Of a DNA stretch of 64,000 bases, positions 1 to 8,826 are shown one piece after another. The position numbers were made by a program, and so were the translations under genes. How positions within the stretch are numbered: position 1 is the stretch's first letter; each line of letters begins with the position of its first letter. The notes beneath the pieces were generated by a model, which was not told the origin of the DNA, ran no database searches, and saw only the letters and a list, made by a program, of their open reading frames with translations. The stretch is taken from NCBI RefSeq assembly GCF_003382285.1, contig NZ_QTJR01000005.1:62001-126000 (forward strand), in the 5' to 3' direction. Source of the DNA: Lysobacter soli (GTDB lineage: Bacteria > Pseudomonadota > Gammaproteobacteria > Xanthomonadales > Xanthomonadaceae).

Positions 1-1071
1 GTTGACCGAGCCGTTGTTCACCTGCGTGGTCATTGCCGACCACAACGCCGACGACGACACGCCGAGGCGCACTTCCTTGCCTTCCATGACGGCGGCATCG
101 CCTGCCGTGGCCGAATGCGCCTCGGACCACATCGACAAACCCGTCGATGCGGCGGACATCAGCAGCATCGTGCCGAAGACCAACGCAGTGAGGCGGCGGC
201 GTCCGACCAGCGGGCCGACCATGAAGGTGATCGCGATCGGGATCAGCACGATGCCGAGCATTTCGATCAGGTTCGACAGCGGCGTCGGATTTTCCAGCGC
301 GACGGCGCTGTTCGGCCCGTACCAGCCGCCGCCGTTTGAACCGAGCTGCTTGGCCGCGACCATCGGCGAGACGGGGCCGAGGGGGATCTTCTGTTCCTTC
401 AGTTCCGCGCTTGCATCGATCGGCGCGATCGTGGGACCGCCTTCGAGCGTCGCCGGCACGCCTTGCCACGTCAGCAGCGCCGACCACAGCAGGCATAGCG
501 GGAGCATGAAACGCACCGTGGCGCGCGTGACGTCGGCCCAGTAGTTGCCGAGGTCGCGGTCTGCATCGTTCTTGATGCCGGACGACTGCGGTTCGGCGCG
601 CGATGCGAACAATCCCCTCAACGTGGCCACCGCCACCGCCAACCCCATCATCGGCGTCACCACCTGCAGACCGACAATGCCGGCCATCTGCGAGAGATAG
701 CTGAGCTGCGCCTGGCCCGAGTAATGCTGCTGGTTGGTGTTGGTGAGGAACGACACCATCGTGTGCAGCGCGGTGTCCCAGCGCAGGTTGGGAATGCCGT
801 CGCGATTGAGCGGCAGCCACGCCTGCGTCATGAACTGCACCCAGACGAAAACGCCGACGACGAGGTTGCTTAGCGCGAATGCTTTTGCGTAACCGCGCCA
901 GCTCATGCCGCGCGAGGCGTCGGTGCCCAGCACGCGATACAGCGCACGTTCGACGGGAAGGAAGACCGCGTCCAGCGGTGCGGGTCCGCCGCGCATCACG
1001 CGCGCGAGGTAAAGGCCGAGCGGCCAACCGAGGCCGACGGCGAGCAGGAAGAGAAGGAGGATTTCGGTCAT
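1..1071 (-). CDS. kdpA: Potassium-transporting ATPase subunit KdpA (3' end beyond window)
   Basis: KdpA is the potassium-selective, channel-like membrane subunit of the high-affinity KdpFABC pump. The 357 codons seen here begin MTEILLLFLLAVGLGWPLG at 1071, preceded by GGGAACGCCC. They contain several hydrophobic helices and the segment VSFLTNTNQQHYSGQ, which is the first selectivity-filter region typical of KdpA. The family is about 560-600 residues, so roughly the C-terminal third, and probably kdpB and kdpC, lie left of the window. It follows kdpF on the same strand but is separated from it by about 140 bp holding an inverted repeat, which is unusual. Identification is very secure. Confidence 0.95.
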   Translation of the reverse strand, partial: MTEILLLFLLAVGLGWPLGLYLARVMRGGPAPLDAVFLPVERALYRVLGTDASRGMSWRGYAKAFALSNLVVGVFVWVQFMTQAWLPLNRDGIPNLRWDTALHTMVSFLTNTNQQHYSGQAQLSYLSQMAGIVGLQVVTPMMGLAVAVATLRGLFASRAEPQSSGIKNDADRDLGNYWADVTRATVRFMLPLCLLWSALLTWQGVPATLEGGPTIAPIDASAELKEQKIPLGPVSPMVAAKQLGSNGGGWYGPNSAVALENPTPLSNLIEMLGIVLIPIAITFMVGPLVGRRRLTALVFGTMLLMSAASTGLSMWSEAHSATAGDAAVMEGKEVRLGVSSSALWSAMTTQVNNGSVN

Positions 1072-1091
1072 GGGCGTTCCCGCGTTGGTAA

Positions 1092-1213
1092 CTCCCTCCC
1101 CTGCAATGCAGGGGAGGGTTGGGGAGGGGTCGCGAGCCGCGTGGCGGCGAGTTCGGCGCATGCGCGCCTCACGACCCCCTCCCAACCTCCCCCTGCATGC
1201 AGGGGGAGGAGAG
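1092..1213. repeat. Imperfect inverted repeat between kdpF and kdpA
   Basis: Two arms of about 41 bases (1092-1131 and 1172-1213) are near-perfect reverse complements separated by about 40 bases. Each arm itself contains a small palindrome around the core CCCTGCATGCAGGG (left copy CCCTGCAATGCAGGG) followed by a G-rich stretch. The structure could fold into a long hairpin in the mRNA between kdpF and kdpA. The form resembles a dispersed intergenic repeat (REP- or MITE-like). I see no second copy in this window. Confidence 0.8.
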
Positions 1214-1214
1214 G

Positions 1215-1307
1215 TCAGAAGTCTTCGGGGCGAAGGATCACGTAGAGTAGGTACGCGGAAGCGAGAACCACCGCGATGCCGCAGACGAAGGCGAGCCAGG
1301 CGGGCAT
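1215..1307 (-). CDS. kdpF: Small subunit KdpF of the potassium-transporting ATPase
   Basis: A 30-residue protein, MPAWLAFVCGIAVVLASAYL and onward, ending LRPEDF. It is a single hydrophobic helix with a short charged tail, the size and pattern of KdpF, which stabilises the KdpABC complex in the inner membrane. It starts 13 bp after the stop of the upstream porin gene and precedes kdpA on the same strand, which supports the call. It lies in the region where automated callers often miss such a short gene. The identification rests on size, hydrophobicity, the C-terminal pattern and position. Confidence 0.88.
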   Translation of the reverse strand: MPAWLAFVCGIAVVLASAYLLYVILRPEDF

Positions 1308-1320
1308 GTGCGTGCTCCTG

Positions 1321-2034
1321 TCAGAAGGACGCCTGCACGGCGGCCTCGATGCGGCTGCCGGCAGCGTTGTCGCCGAATATCCGCTTCGCGCCCGAATCGG
1401 TGCCATGCGCGGTGACGCGCAGTTCGACCGGTTGCGAGGCGGCGTTGACGGTCCAGATCGCGCTGAGCTGCCCGTGCGCGTAGCGCTCGTCGTAGACATC
1501 GTCGAGGAAGTAGTAGCCCGCCGCCGCCTCGACGCGGAAGGCATTGTTGACCGGGAAGCGTGCGCCGAGCTGCGCGTATGTGCCGGCGTCATCGCTGCCC
1601 AGTGCTTCGGGCGAGTAGCCCAGCGACAGCCAGTAGCGCGCGTCGACCGTCAGCGTGCCGTTGAGTTCCGTCCAGTTGAGGTCGGTGGCCGTCGACGGAT
1701 AGCGATAGTGCAGGGCGTTGATGTCGAGGGCGAGCGTGTCGCTGAGCGCGCCGCTCCAGCCCGCGGTGAAATCCAGTTCGCTGCTGGCGTGGAATTCCGG
1801 TGCGAACTCGACGTTGGAGCCCCATGCCGAGGCGTACCAGCCGTTGTCGCCGGCCAACTTGAAGCCGGCCTGCACGGCGGGGTCGCCCTGCGTCTGCGTG
1901 GTGCCGCGCCAGACGTAATCGCTGGTGAGCGCGGCGTTCCCGCTCAAGGTCGCCGCGCGAGCGTTACTGAAACCCGCGAGGACGGCGCAGACGCCGACGG
2001 CCGCTGCGCGGAGGAAGATCGGTTGGAAAGTCAT
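1321..2034 (-). CDS. TorF-family putative outer-membrane porin
   Basis: 237 residues with a cleavable signal peptide (residues 1 to about 27, ending SNARA). The mature protein alternates polar and aromatic residues as in a beta-barrel and ends in phenylalanine, as outer-membrane proteins do. The opening TLSGNAALTSDYVWRGTTQT resembles the TorF/TIGR02001 family of putative porins, whose members begin with an S-D-Y-x-x-R-G motif. It lies directly upstream of kdpF with a 13-bp gap, so it probably shares the kdp transcript. A role in letting ions reach the periplasm is inference; the substrate is not known. Confidence 0.8.
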   Translation of the reverse strand: MTFQPIFLRAAAVGVCAVLAGFSNARAATLSGNAALTSDYVWRGTTQTQGDPAVQAGFKLAGDNGWYASAWGSNVEFAPEFHASSELDFTAGWSGALSDTLALDINALHYRYPSTATDLNWTELNGTLTVDARYWLSLGYSPEALGSDDAGTYAQLGARFPVNNAFRVEAAAGYYFLDDVYDERYAHGQLSAIWTVNAASQPVELRVTAHGTDSGAKRIFGDNAAGSRIEAAVQASF

Positions 2035-2137
2035 GGTTCGCTACGTTCGCGAGGCCATCGTGGCCACGGCGAAAGTCTCGATCCGCGCTGCGTAAAGCCT
2101 CCATTCCCGGGCTGGACGCGCGCGTAACTTCTTCGTA

Positions 2138-2164
2138 AACAATGCGCCCGAGGCTTCGGGGCGC
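2138..2164 (-). terminator. Probable intrinsic terminator after the ghrA-like gene
   Basis: Read on the minus strand, GCGCCCCGAAGCCTCGGGC plus GC (2164-2144) can fold into an 8-bp GC-rich stem with one bulged base. It is followed by ATTGTTT. It lies just after the stop codon of the reductase gene at 2173. The stem plus T-rich tail is terminator-like; efficiency cannot be judged from sequence. Confidence 0.5.
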
Positions 2165-2172
2165 TACACAAC

Positions 2173-3108
2173 TCAGTACTGCCGTTCGAAATCCACGACG
2201 CCGGTGATGGACAGGCCGGCTTCCAGGCGTCGGATCTTGTCGGCGACCTCGCGCGCCGCGACGAGCGGATCGGTCAACGCCGCGATGTGCGGCGTCATGT
2301 GCACGCGAGGATGCCGCCAGTACGGATGGTCGACAGGCAGCGGTTCCTGCGCGAACACGTCCAGGTGCGCCTCGTCGATGTGGTTCGCGTCGAGCAGTGC
2401 GAGCAGCGCCACGTCGTCGAGGACTTCGCCGCGCGAGAGGTTCGCGATGGACGCACCCGCGGGCAGCATCCGCAGGCGTTCGGTGTCGAGAATGCCGCGC
2501 GTCGCGTCGGTCAGCGGCAGCAGGATCACCGCGAGCGCGCTGCGCGCGAGCACACGGTCGAGTCCGTCGGAACCGTGTCCGGTCGCGATGCCCGCGATGT
2601 CCTTTGGCGTCCGGCTCCAGCCCGTGACGGTGAATCCGAAATCGGCGAGCGCTCGTGCGACCTTCTCGCCGAGCGCGCCCAGGCCGAGCACGCCGACGCG
2701 GAGTTCGTGGCGGGCACGCGCCGGACGTGGCGACCATCGCTGCGCCCGCTGGTCGCGTTCGTACGCGGCGAACCGGCGAAGCCGTCGCAGCGCCACGTAC
2801 AGCGCGTACTCGACCAGCTGTTCTGCCATGCCGCCGTCTTCCATGCGGACGAGCGGAACGTCGCGCGGCAGGAACGGCATCGCCACCAGCGCGTTCACGC
2901 CCGCGCCCAGCGAGAAGATGGCCTTCAGTTTCGTCTGGCGTTCGAACAGCGCGTACGGCGGCTTCCAGACGACGGCGTAATCGCACGGTGGCGCGTCGAT
3001 GCCGACATGCAGCGTTGCGTCCGGCAGGCACTGCGCCAGCGCGCTGCGCCAGTCGTCCTGGTCCTTGGCGGTGCAGATCAGGACGTGGGGTCTGTCGTGT
3101 GTCGTCAT
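2173..3108 (-). CDS. ghrA: Glyoxylate/hydroxypyruvate reductase A-like 2-hydroxyacid dehydrogenase
   Basis: A 311-residue member of the D-isomer-specific 2-hydroxyacid dehydrogenases, which reduce glyoxylate or hydroxypyruvate with NAD(P)H. The nucleotide-binding segment is VGVLGLGALGEKVA. The catalytic residues appear as Arg in NLSRGEV, Glu in FAQEPLP and His in TPHIAAL, the order expected for the family. The ATG at 3108 gives MTTHDRPHVLI and a length close to E. coli GhrA (312). An upstream in-frame ATG at 3168 would add 20 residues unlike the family. It stands alone on the minus strand, with a hairpin after the stop. Substrate preference is inferred from family and length. Confidence 0.85.
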   Translation of the reverse strand: MTTHDRPHVLICTAKDQDDWRSALAQCLPDATLHVGIDAPPCDYAVVWKPPYALFERQTKLKAIFSLGAGVNALVAMPFLPRDVPLVRMEDGGMAEQLVEYALYVALRRLRRFAAYERDQRAQRWSPRPARARHELRVGVLGLGALGEKVARALADFGFTVTGWSRTPKDIAGIATGHGSDGLDRVLARSALAVILLPLTDATRGILDTERLRMLPAGASIANLSRGEVLDDVALLALLDANHIDEAHLDVFAQEPLPVDHPYWRHPRVHMTPHIAALTDPLVAAREVADKIRRLEAGLSITGVVDFERQY

Positions 3109-3475
3109 GGCGCGGTTCGATGGGGGCCGGAGGATGATAAGCCCCGCGCATTGTTGCCGCCCGGGCAACGCGAGGTATCCGTCGACATGCCTACCCGGCC
3201 AGGAGGGGCGGGCCTATCGTGCCGCAACGAGGAGTCGGCGCTGCGTGGTCGATGACGGCGATCGACACCTCGTGCGGTGCGCGATTGACTGCGTCGAATG
3301 CTTCCTGTCCGCCGTGACGGAGATGACGGATGTCAGCTTGTCGAGGATGCTGTAACGGGGCGTGCACTTTCCATCCGTTCGTGCACGGGACGAACCCATG
3401 TCGGCGCGGCGTCTCCGCGGAAACCGATCAGCGACACGGCGAGACGGCGGACAGGAAGCACTTTCGGAGGCGCGC
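3109..3475. other. Intergenic region between ghrA-like and ohr-like genes
   Basis: About 367 bases between divergent genes. The only structure I see is a small hairpin, GTTGCC-GCCCG-GGCAAC (3153-3169). I find no OhrR-type palindrome and no convincing -10/-35 pair. Open frames crossing it on both strands lack family resemblance and look like high-GC noise. Confidence 0.5.
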
Positions 3476-3997
3476 ATGTCATCGTTGAAACCGCCGTCGC
3501 CGGAGTGGCTAGACCGCTATTACGGACGCGACGAGCAGACGCTGTACACCGGGCGCGTCAGCGTGACGGGTGGCGAAGCCGGACACGGTCGCGCCTCAGG
3601 CGTGGTGCGATCCGATGACGGCGCACTGGAGGTCGACCTGCGTCTTCCCGGCACATTGGGCGGCGAGGGCGGCGGCACCAATCCCGAACAACTGCTCGCC
3701 GCGGCGTACGCATCGTGCTTCCACGGCGCGATGACGCTGCTCGCGATGCGGGCAGGCGTGAAGCTGGTCGATGCACGGCTCGACGTCGCGGTGAACTTCT
3801 CGCGCGATCCCGTCGATGGCCTGTTCCTGCTTTCAGCGCGAATCGACGTGCATCTGCCCGGCATCGATCGGGGGTTCGCGGCGGAACTCATCCGCAATAC
3901 CGAGCGCATCTGCCCCTACGCGAAGATGTTCCGGCAGGGCATCGAGCACGTCGTCGCGCTTGCGCCGGAGTCCTCGCCATTGCCCGGCGACGATTGA
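3476..3997 (+). CDS. ohr: Ohr/OsmC-family organic hydroperoxide resistance protein
   Basis: 173 residues. Ohr proteins are thiol peroxidases that reduce organic hydroperoxides with two cysteines. The conserved segments LYTGRVSVTGG, GGTNPEQLLAAAYASCFHGA (peroxidatic Cys81) and ERICPYAKM (second Cys146) are all present in the expected order. The ATG at 3476 is chosen because CGGAGG lies 5 bases upstream and the protein then begins close to the family's usual start; an upstream ATG at 3362 would add 38 atypical residues. The protein is somewhat longer than the usual 140 residues at both ends. It converges on the ferritin-like gene after 28 bp. Confidence 0.9.
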   Translation: MSSLKPPSPEWLDRYYGRDEQTLYTGRVSVTGGEAGHGRASGVVRSDDGALEVDLRLPGTLGGEGGGTNPEQLLAAAYASCFHGAMTLLAMRAGVKLVDARLDVAVNFSRDPVDGLFLLSARIDVHLPGIDRGFAAELIRNTERICPYAKMFRQGIEHVVALAPESSPLPGDD

Positions 3998-4025
3998 AAT
4001 CGGACGTTCGTTTCGTCCCGCAACC

Positions 4026-6017
4026 TCAGCTCCGGAATCCGTTCCGCCGATGCGTGTTGTCGCAGAACGGCTTGTTCGACGAGCCGCCGCAGCGGCACAG
4101 CCGCGCGGAGGTGACGCGGTTGATCGTGCGGCCGGTGCCGCAGCAGATCTCGACGTTTCCGCTCACCACGAGCGGCCCGTTGACTTCCGGATCGATGTTC
4201 AACTCACCGTCGCGGACCGGCAGCGGCTGCGATTCCACGCTCGCCGGTTCGCCCGTCGCCTCGAAGTGGATGTCGTTGTGGCTACCGTCGCAGAAGGGTT
4301 TGTGCTTCGAGGCGCCGCAACGGCACAGCACCGCGCGCATGCCGATGGGGACGCCGTCGAGCACGATGCGCGCGCGCACGCCGAGCGGGCCGTTCTCGCG
4401 AAGCTGGATCAGGTTGACCGCGGGCGCGGCCTCCTCGTCGCCACCATCATGCCGGCGATAGGCGATGGCGCCCGACGGGCACATGTGCGCGACGGTGACC
4501 AGCGCTTCGGTCGTCGCCGCGTCGGGATGGATCCACGCGCCCGGCGTATTCGCGCGGAACACGCCAGGCAGGCCGAGCACGCAATGCCGCGCGTGGATGC
4601 AGCGTGTGCCGTTGTAGACGATGTCGAGATCGGCGCCCGGGATGAGTTCGGCGCCGTCGTCGAGCGCTTGCGGTTGCGGCGCTTCGTCGAGAACGGGTGC
4701 GGGCACGGGATCGGGCTGGCTGGCCACGCCGGTGGCGAACATCGCCGCTTCCTCGCGCCGGCATCGATCGGCCTGCGCCGTGAGCCGGTTGGCGAGACGC
4801 TCGGTGCCGGCCCGCGTGGCGTCGAGCAGCGCCGCTTCGCCGGGGAAGCGCTGCGCGAGGAGCGCGCAGCGGTCGCCGATCTCGCGCAGCCTCTCGACCA
4901 GGATGTCGACGCTTCCCGCTTCGCCCATCAAGGCCGCGGAAGAGCGGATGGTGGCGAAGCTCAGGCCAGCCGTGGCTTCGGGCAGGCTCGGATTCGCGGG
5001 AAGCACGCCGAGCCGTGTCGCCACCGGCGTCAGCAGGTGCATCAGGTCGACGCCGGCCGATACGAGCGCGACCTGCGCGTCGCGGCCGACGTCGCCATAG
5101 GCCAGCGACACACAACGCAGACAGTGGTTGTACAGCGCGTTGCCGAGGTCCAGCAGCGCGGCAGCGGGTTCCTCGCTGACCCAGAGCCGGCCTTCGGGTG
5201 TCGGCGGCGGGCGCATCACCGGGTTGTGGGCGTTCATCCGCGCCGGGCGGAAAGTGGGCCGCGCCGCCAGCAACGCATCGAATTCGCGACCGATGCGCAG
5301 GAAGCGCTGGTAATGCGAGTCCTCGCTCCCCGCGTCGGCACCTTCGCCCTGGCGCACGATCGCGTCGATCGCTTCCAGCGCGGTTTTCAGGCAGCGCACG
5401 GTCTTCAGGCCCGGCAGCCGCGCGGTGTCGGCATTGAGCTGGTGCTCGGGATTGCCCACGAACAGGCGCCGCTCGCCCATCGCATCGCTCAGCCCGCGCA
5501 GGCCGGCCGAGATCGAGCGATACAGCTCGCCCACGGTGTCGTAATCGGTGCACGCGGTCATCAGGCGATCCATGCCCAATGCGCGTGAATAGCGCTGCGG
5601 CGGCTCGAAGCCCTCACCGTCCTGCACGTCCGCATCGTCGGGCCGTTCCAGGAACACGAAATGCGCCAGCGTCTGCCGGTTGAATGGCGCGAGCTTCACG
5701 ACCACGCCGGCGGGGTGATAGCCGGGCGGTATCGGGAAGTTCTGGTGGACCAGGTGCGCCGGTGCGCCGAGCGCCGACAGGATGTTGCAGACGATGGCGA
5801 GATGGCCCATTTCCTCGACGGAAACGGAGAGGATCTCGCGGCGCCAGCGTTCGACGGCGTCGAGTTCGGCGGCCGAGAGGTCTTCGTCGACGCTTTCCTT
5901 GAGGCTGAAGGCTGCGTAGAGGTAGCAGCACATCAGGTGGTGCTCGATCTCGGCCGCTTCGGCGAGCAGGGCCCACAGTTGTTCGCGGGACGTCGGTACG
6001 GCGATCTGCTGTTCCAA
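4026..6017 (-). CDS. Ferritin-like / 4Fe-4S / double CDGSH iron-sulfur fusion protein
   Basis: 663 residues with several metal-binding modules in series. Residues about 10-230 resemble the ferritin-like domain found in VioB-type proteins (PF12902-like), with Glu25 and the pair Glu69-x-x-His72. A linker follows. Residues about 465-535 resemble the mono-cluster ferredoxin domain (RCIHARHCVLG, AHMCPSGAI). Two CDGSH-type motifs follow: CRCGASKHKPFCDGSH (565-580) and CRCGGSSNKPFCDNTH (641-656), the second with Asn in place of Gly. CDGSH motifs bind 2Fe-2S clusters through three Cys and one His. No signal peptide is seen. Catalytic activity is unknown; an iron-dependent oxidase or electron-transfer role is inference. 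A poor Shine-Dalgarno (GAGGATCGAGC) precedes the ATG. Confidence 0.85.
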   Translation of the reverse strand: MEQQIAVPTSREQLWALLAEAAEIEHHLMCCYLYAAFSLKESVDEDLSAAELDAVERWRREILSVSVEEMGHLAIVCNILSALGAPAHLVHQNFPIPPGYHPAGVVVKLAPFNRQTLAHFVFLERPDDADVQDGEGFEPPQRYSRALGMDRLMTACTDYDTVGELYRSISAGLRGLSDAMGERRLFVGNPEHQLNADTARLPGLKTVRCLKTALEAIDAIVRQGEGADAGSEDSHYQRFLRIGREFDALLAARPTFRPARMNAHNPVMRPPPTPEGRLWVSEEPAAALLDLGNALYNHCLRCVSLAYGDVGRDAQVALVSAGVDLMHLLTPVATRLGVLPANPSLPEATAGLSFATIRSSAALMGEAGSVDILVERLREIGDRCALLAQRFPGEAALLDATRAGTERLANRLTAQADRCRREEAAMFATGVASQPDPVPAPVLDEAPQPQALDDGAELIPGADLDIVYNGTRCIHARHCVLGLPGVFRANTPGAWIHPDAATTEALVTVAHMCPSGAIAYRRHDGGDEEAAPAVNLIQLRENGPLGVRARIVLDGVPIGMRAVLCRCGASKHKPFCDGSHNDIHFEATGEPASVESQPLPVRDGELNIDPEVNGPLVVSGNVEICCGTGRTINRVTSARLCRCGGSSNKPFCDNTHRRNGFRS

Positions 6018-6105
6018 GCTCGATCCTCCCCGCCACTGAATCGCAGGCGATCACGGCCGCCCGTGCAGGTTCGAGTCTAGCGCGGATGACGCAGGCGGGC
6101 GCGCG

Positions 6106-7119
6106 TCAGACCCCGAACGGAAGCGGCGCCGCGGGATCGACCAGCCGCGCCTCGCGCAGTTCACGCCAGAACGCCTTCGGCACGGTTTCCTGAAGCGCGG
6201 CGCGATCCTCTTCCACGCGCCCCGGTTTGCTCGCGCCGGGAATCACGGCGACGACGGCGGGATTCGCGAGCGCGAACTGCAATCCCGCCGCCTTCATGCT
6301 GACGCCGTGCTGGTCGGCGATGGACTTGATCCTCGCCACCTTCTCCAGGATGGCGGGCGTCGCGGGCGCGTATTCGAAGTTCGGACCACCGACCAGCGCG
6401 CCGGAACTGTACGGACCGCCGACGACGATGCCGAGCCCGCGCTCGGCGACGCGCGGCATCACGCGCTGCAGCGCCCGCGAGTGATCGAGCAGCGTGTAGC
6501 GGCCCGCAAGCAGGAAACCATCGGGCCGCGGCGTGTCCAGATCGAGCAGCAACTCGATCGGTTCCACCCGGTTGACGCCGAGGCCCCACGCCTTGATGAC
6601 GCCTTCGTCGCGCAGGCGATCCAGCGCCTTGAACGCGCCCTTGCGCGCGCTCTCGAACACGCCGAGCCATTCGTCGCCGTAGAAATCCTGCGCCACGTCG
6701 TGGACCCACACGACTTCGACGCGATCCGTCTTCAGCCGCTCCAGGCTGCCTTCGATGGAGCGGAGCGTCGCGTCTTCCGAATAGTCGTTGACGATCCGGT
6801 TTGGGCGGCCGTACTTGAACACGTCGCCTTTCTCGCCCAGGTCGCGGGCGCTGACGTCTTCGACCTCGTCCAGGATCAGCCGTCCGACTTTGGTGCTGAC
6901 CACGTACTCCTTGCGCGGCCGATCGCCCAGCGCTTCGCCGAGGCGGATCTCCGCCAGGCCTGCGCCATAGAAGGGCGCCGTATCGAAGTAGCGGATGCCG
7001 TCGGCCCATGCCGCCTCGACGGTCGCCCGTGCTTCCTCCTCCGGGATGTCGCGGAACATGTTGCCCAGCGGCGCCGTGCCGAATCCGAGCTTGCCGGGAA
7101 GAATGTCCTTCAGTGCCAT
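6106..7119 (-). CDS. Aldo/keto reductase (D-threo-aldose 1-dehydrogenase-like)
   Basis: 337 residues folding as an NAD(P)H-dependent TIM barrel. The catalytic tetrad is visible: Asp and Tyr in YFDTAPFYGAG, Lys in VVSTKVGR, and His in VVWVHDVAQD. The C-terminal VIPGASKPGRVEED is the phosphate-binding region of the cofactor. The overall layout resembles the L-fucose/D-threo-aldose/pyridoxal dehydrogenase branch, so oxidation of a sugar or pyridoxal is likely, though not certain. The ATG at 7119 gives MALKDILPGKLGFG. A longer frame back to 7293 adds 58 arginine- and proline-rich residues with no family likeness. It is divergent from the antiporter genes. Confidence 0.87.
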   Translation of the reverse strand: MALKDILPGKLGFGTAPLGNMFRDIPEEEARATVEAAWADGIRYFDTAPFYGAGLAEIRLGEALGDRPRKEYVVSTKVGRLILDEVEDVSARDLGEKGDVFKYGRPNRIVNDYSEDATLRSIEGSLERLKTDRVEVVWVHDVAQDFYGDEWLGVFESARKGAFKALDRLRDEGVIKAWGLGVNRVEPIELLLDLDTPRPDGFLLAGRYTLLDHSRALQRVMPRVAERGLGIVVGGPYSSGALVGGPNFEYAPATPAILEKVARIKSIADQHGVSMKAAGLQFALANPAVVAVIPGASKPGRVEEDRAALQETVPKAFWRELREARLVDPAAPLPFGV

Positions 7120-7385
7120 GGCGCGCTCCGGAAGTGGGTGGGAGCGATGAGGGTAGCGCGGCGGGCGTGGTGCGGGAACGACCGCGGCCAGGCGCCTAGC
7201 CACCCAGACGGGTGAGGGCACGGCCCCGCATGGGCGGTGCGATTTCATCCCTCCGTGACGCGGACGGGCCCATCGTCGCCCGTTGCGTCCCATCGACGCT
7301 CCACGGGTTGTGTCATGACGACTGATCCGACGAGATCGCGACCGTCCGCATCCGGCGTCGCCAATGCGCGCAGTGGGCCGCAGCC

Positions 7386-8822
7386 ATGAGCGCCCCGCAG
7401 AAACAGACGCTTTCGTTCGTCGCGCTGATCTCGCTCGTGGTCGGCTCGATGATCGGCTCGGGCATCTTCGCGTTGCCGGCGGCCTTCGCGCGCACGACCG
7501 GCGGCGTCGGCGCGATGATCGCGTGGCTCATCGCCGGCACCGGCATGTTGATGCTGGCGCTGGTCTTCCAGAACCTGTCGATGCGCCGCCCGGACCTGGA
7601 TTCGGGCATCTATGCCTACGCGAAGGCCGGCTTCGGCGATTACGCGGGCTTCGTCTCGGCGGCGGGTTACTGGATCGGCTGCTGCCTGGCGGACGTGGCC
7701 TGCCTGGTGCTGATCAAGGCGACGATCGGGCAATTCGTGCCTGCCTTCGGCGATGGCACCACGGCGCTCGCGATCCTCTCCGCATCGCTGCTGCTGTGGG
7801 GCGTGCATTTCCTGATCCTGCGCGGCATCCGCGAAGCCGCGGCGATCAACACCATCGCCACCATCGCGAAGCTCGTCCCCATTGCGACGTTCCTCTTCGT
7901 CGCCGCCGTCGGAATGAAGCGCGACGTGTTCGCGGCGAACCTGTGGGGCGGGGAGCCTGCGAGCCTGTCCAGCGTCGCCGGGCAGGTGCGTGCGACGATG
8001 CTGGTGACGGTGTTCGTCTTCGTCGGGATCGAAGGCGCCAGCGTGTATTCGCGTTATGCGAGGCGGCGCGAGGATGTGGGACTCGCGACCGTGCTCGGCT
8101 TCCTCGGCGTGCTGTGCCTGCTGGTGATGGTGACGATGTTCTCCTACGGCGTGCTGTTGCGGCCGGAGCTCGCGGCGCTGGCGACACCGTCGATGGCGGG
8201 CGTGATGGAAGCGGTCGTCGGGCCGTGGGGCAAGGTGTTCGTCAGCATCGGCCTGCTGATCTCGGTGCTCGGGAACTACCTGTCATGGTCGTTGCTCGCA
8301 GCGGAAGTCCTGCATTCGGCGGCTCGCGACAACACGATGCCGTCGGTGCTGGCACGCGAGAACGCGCGCGGCGTACCGGCCGCCGCGTTGTGGCTCACCA
8401 ACGGTCTCATCCAACTGTTCCTGCTGGTGACGTGGTTCGCCGAGTACGCCTTCATCCTGGCGCTGAAGATGACCAGCGCGATGACGCTGGTGCCGTACCT
8501 GCTGGTCGCGGCCTACGGCTTCAAACTCGCGTGGCGCGGGGAGGCATACACGCCCGAAGAGGAATCGCGACGCCGCTCGGCACTGGTGTTCGGCGCGATC
8601 GCGACGCTGTACGCGGCATCCATGCTCGTCTTCGGCGGTACGAAATACCTGTTGCTCTCGGCGCTGCTCTATGCGCCGGGCACGATCCTGTTCGTGATTT
8701 CGCGGCGCGAACAGCGGCACGCATCGGTGTTCCGGCGAGGCGAGGCGGTGCTTTTCGCGATCCTGGCGCTCGCCGCCGTCGTTGCGCTCTTCTCGTTGGC
8801 GACGGGCCGCCTCGTCATCTGA
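7386..8822 (+). CDS. arcD: Arginine/ornithine-type antiporter, first copy (APC family)
   Basis: 478 residues with about 12 membrane segments. APC-family basic amino acid antiporters exchange arginine for ornithine across the inner membrane. The first helix carries VVGSMIGSGIFALPAAFA, the glycine-rich substrate motif of the family. VRATMLVTVFVFVGIEGASVYSRYA in the middle is typical of the ArcD/basic amino acid antiporter branch. It is a clear paralogue of the next gene at 9003, with matching stretches through the whole length. Its position upstream of a second antiporter and arginine deiminase supports an arginine role. Exact substrates (arginine, ornithine, lysine, agmatine) cannot be read from sequence. 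Confidence 0.85.
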   Translation: MSAPQKQTLSFVALISLVVGSMIGSGIFALPAAFARTTGGVGAMIAWLIAGTGMLMLALVFQNLSMRRPDLDSGIYAYAKAGFGDYAGFVSAAGYWIGCCLADVACLVLIKATIGQFVPAFGDGTTALAILSASLLLWGVHFLILRGIREAAAINTIATIAKLVPIATFLFVAAVGMKRDVFAANLWGGEPASLSSVAGQVRATMLVTVFVFVGIEGASVYSRYARRREDVGLATVLGFLGVLCLLVMVTMFSYGVLLRPELAALATPSMAGVMEAVVGPWGKVFVSIGLLISVLGNYLSWSLLAAEVLHSAARDNTMPSVLARENARGVPAAALWLTNGLIQLFLLVTWFAEYAFILALKMTSAMTLVPYLLVAAYGFKLAWRGEAYTPEEESRRRSALVFGAIATLYAASMLVFGGTKYLLLSALLYAPGTILFVISRREQRHASVFRRGEAVLFAILALAAVVALFSLATGRLVI

Positions 8823-8826
8823 GTCG

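Noticed and set aside
3109-3168. Upstream extension of the GhrA-like gene to an ATG at 3168
   Set aside because: The added 20 residues are unlike family N-termini; the start at 3108 gives the standard length.
7120-7293. Upstream extension of the aldo/keto reductase to 7293
   Set aside because: 58 extra arginine- and proline-rich residues not seen in the family; MALKDIL at 7119 is the usual start.
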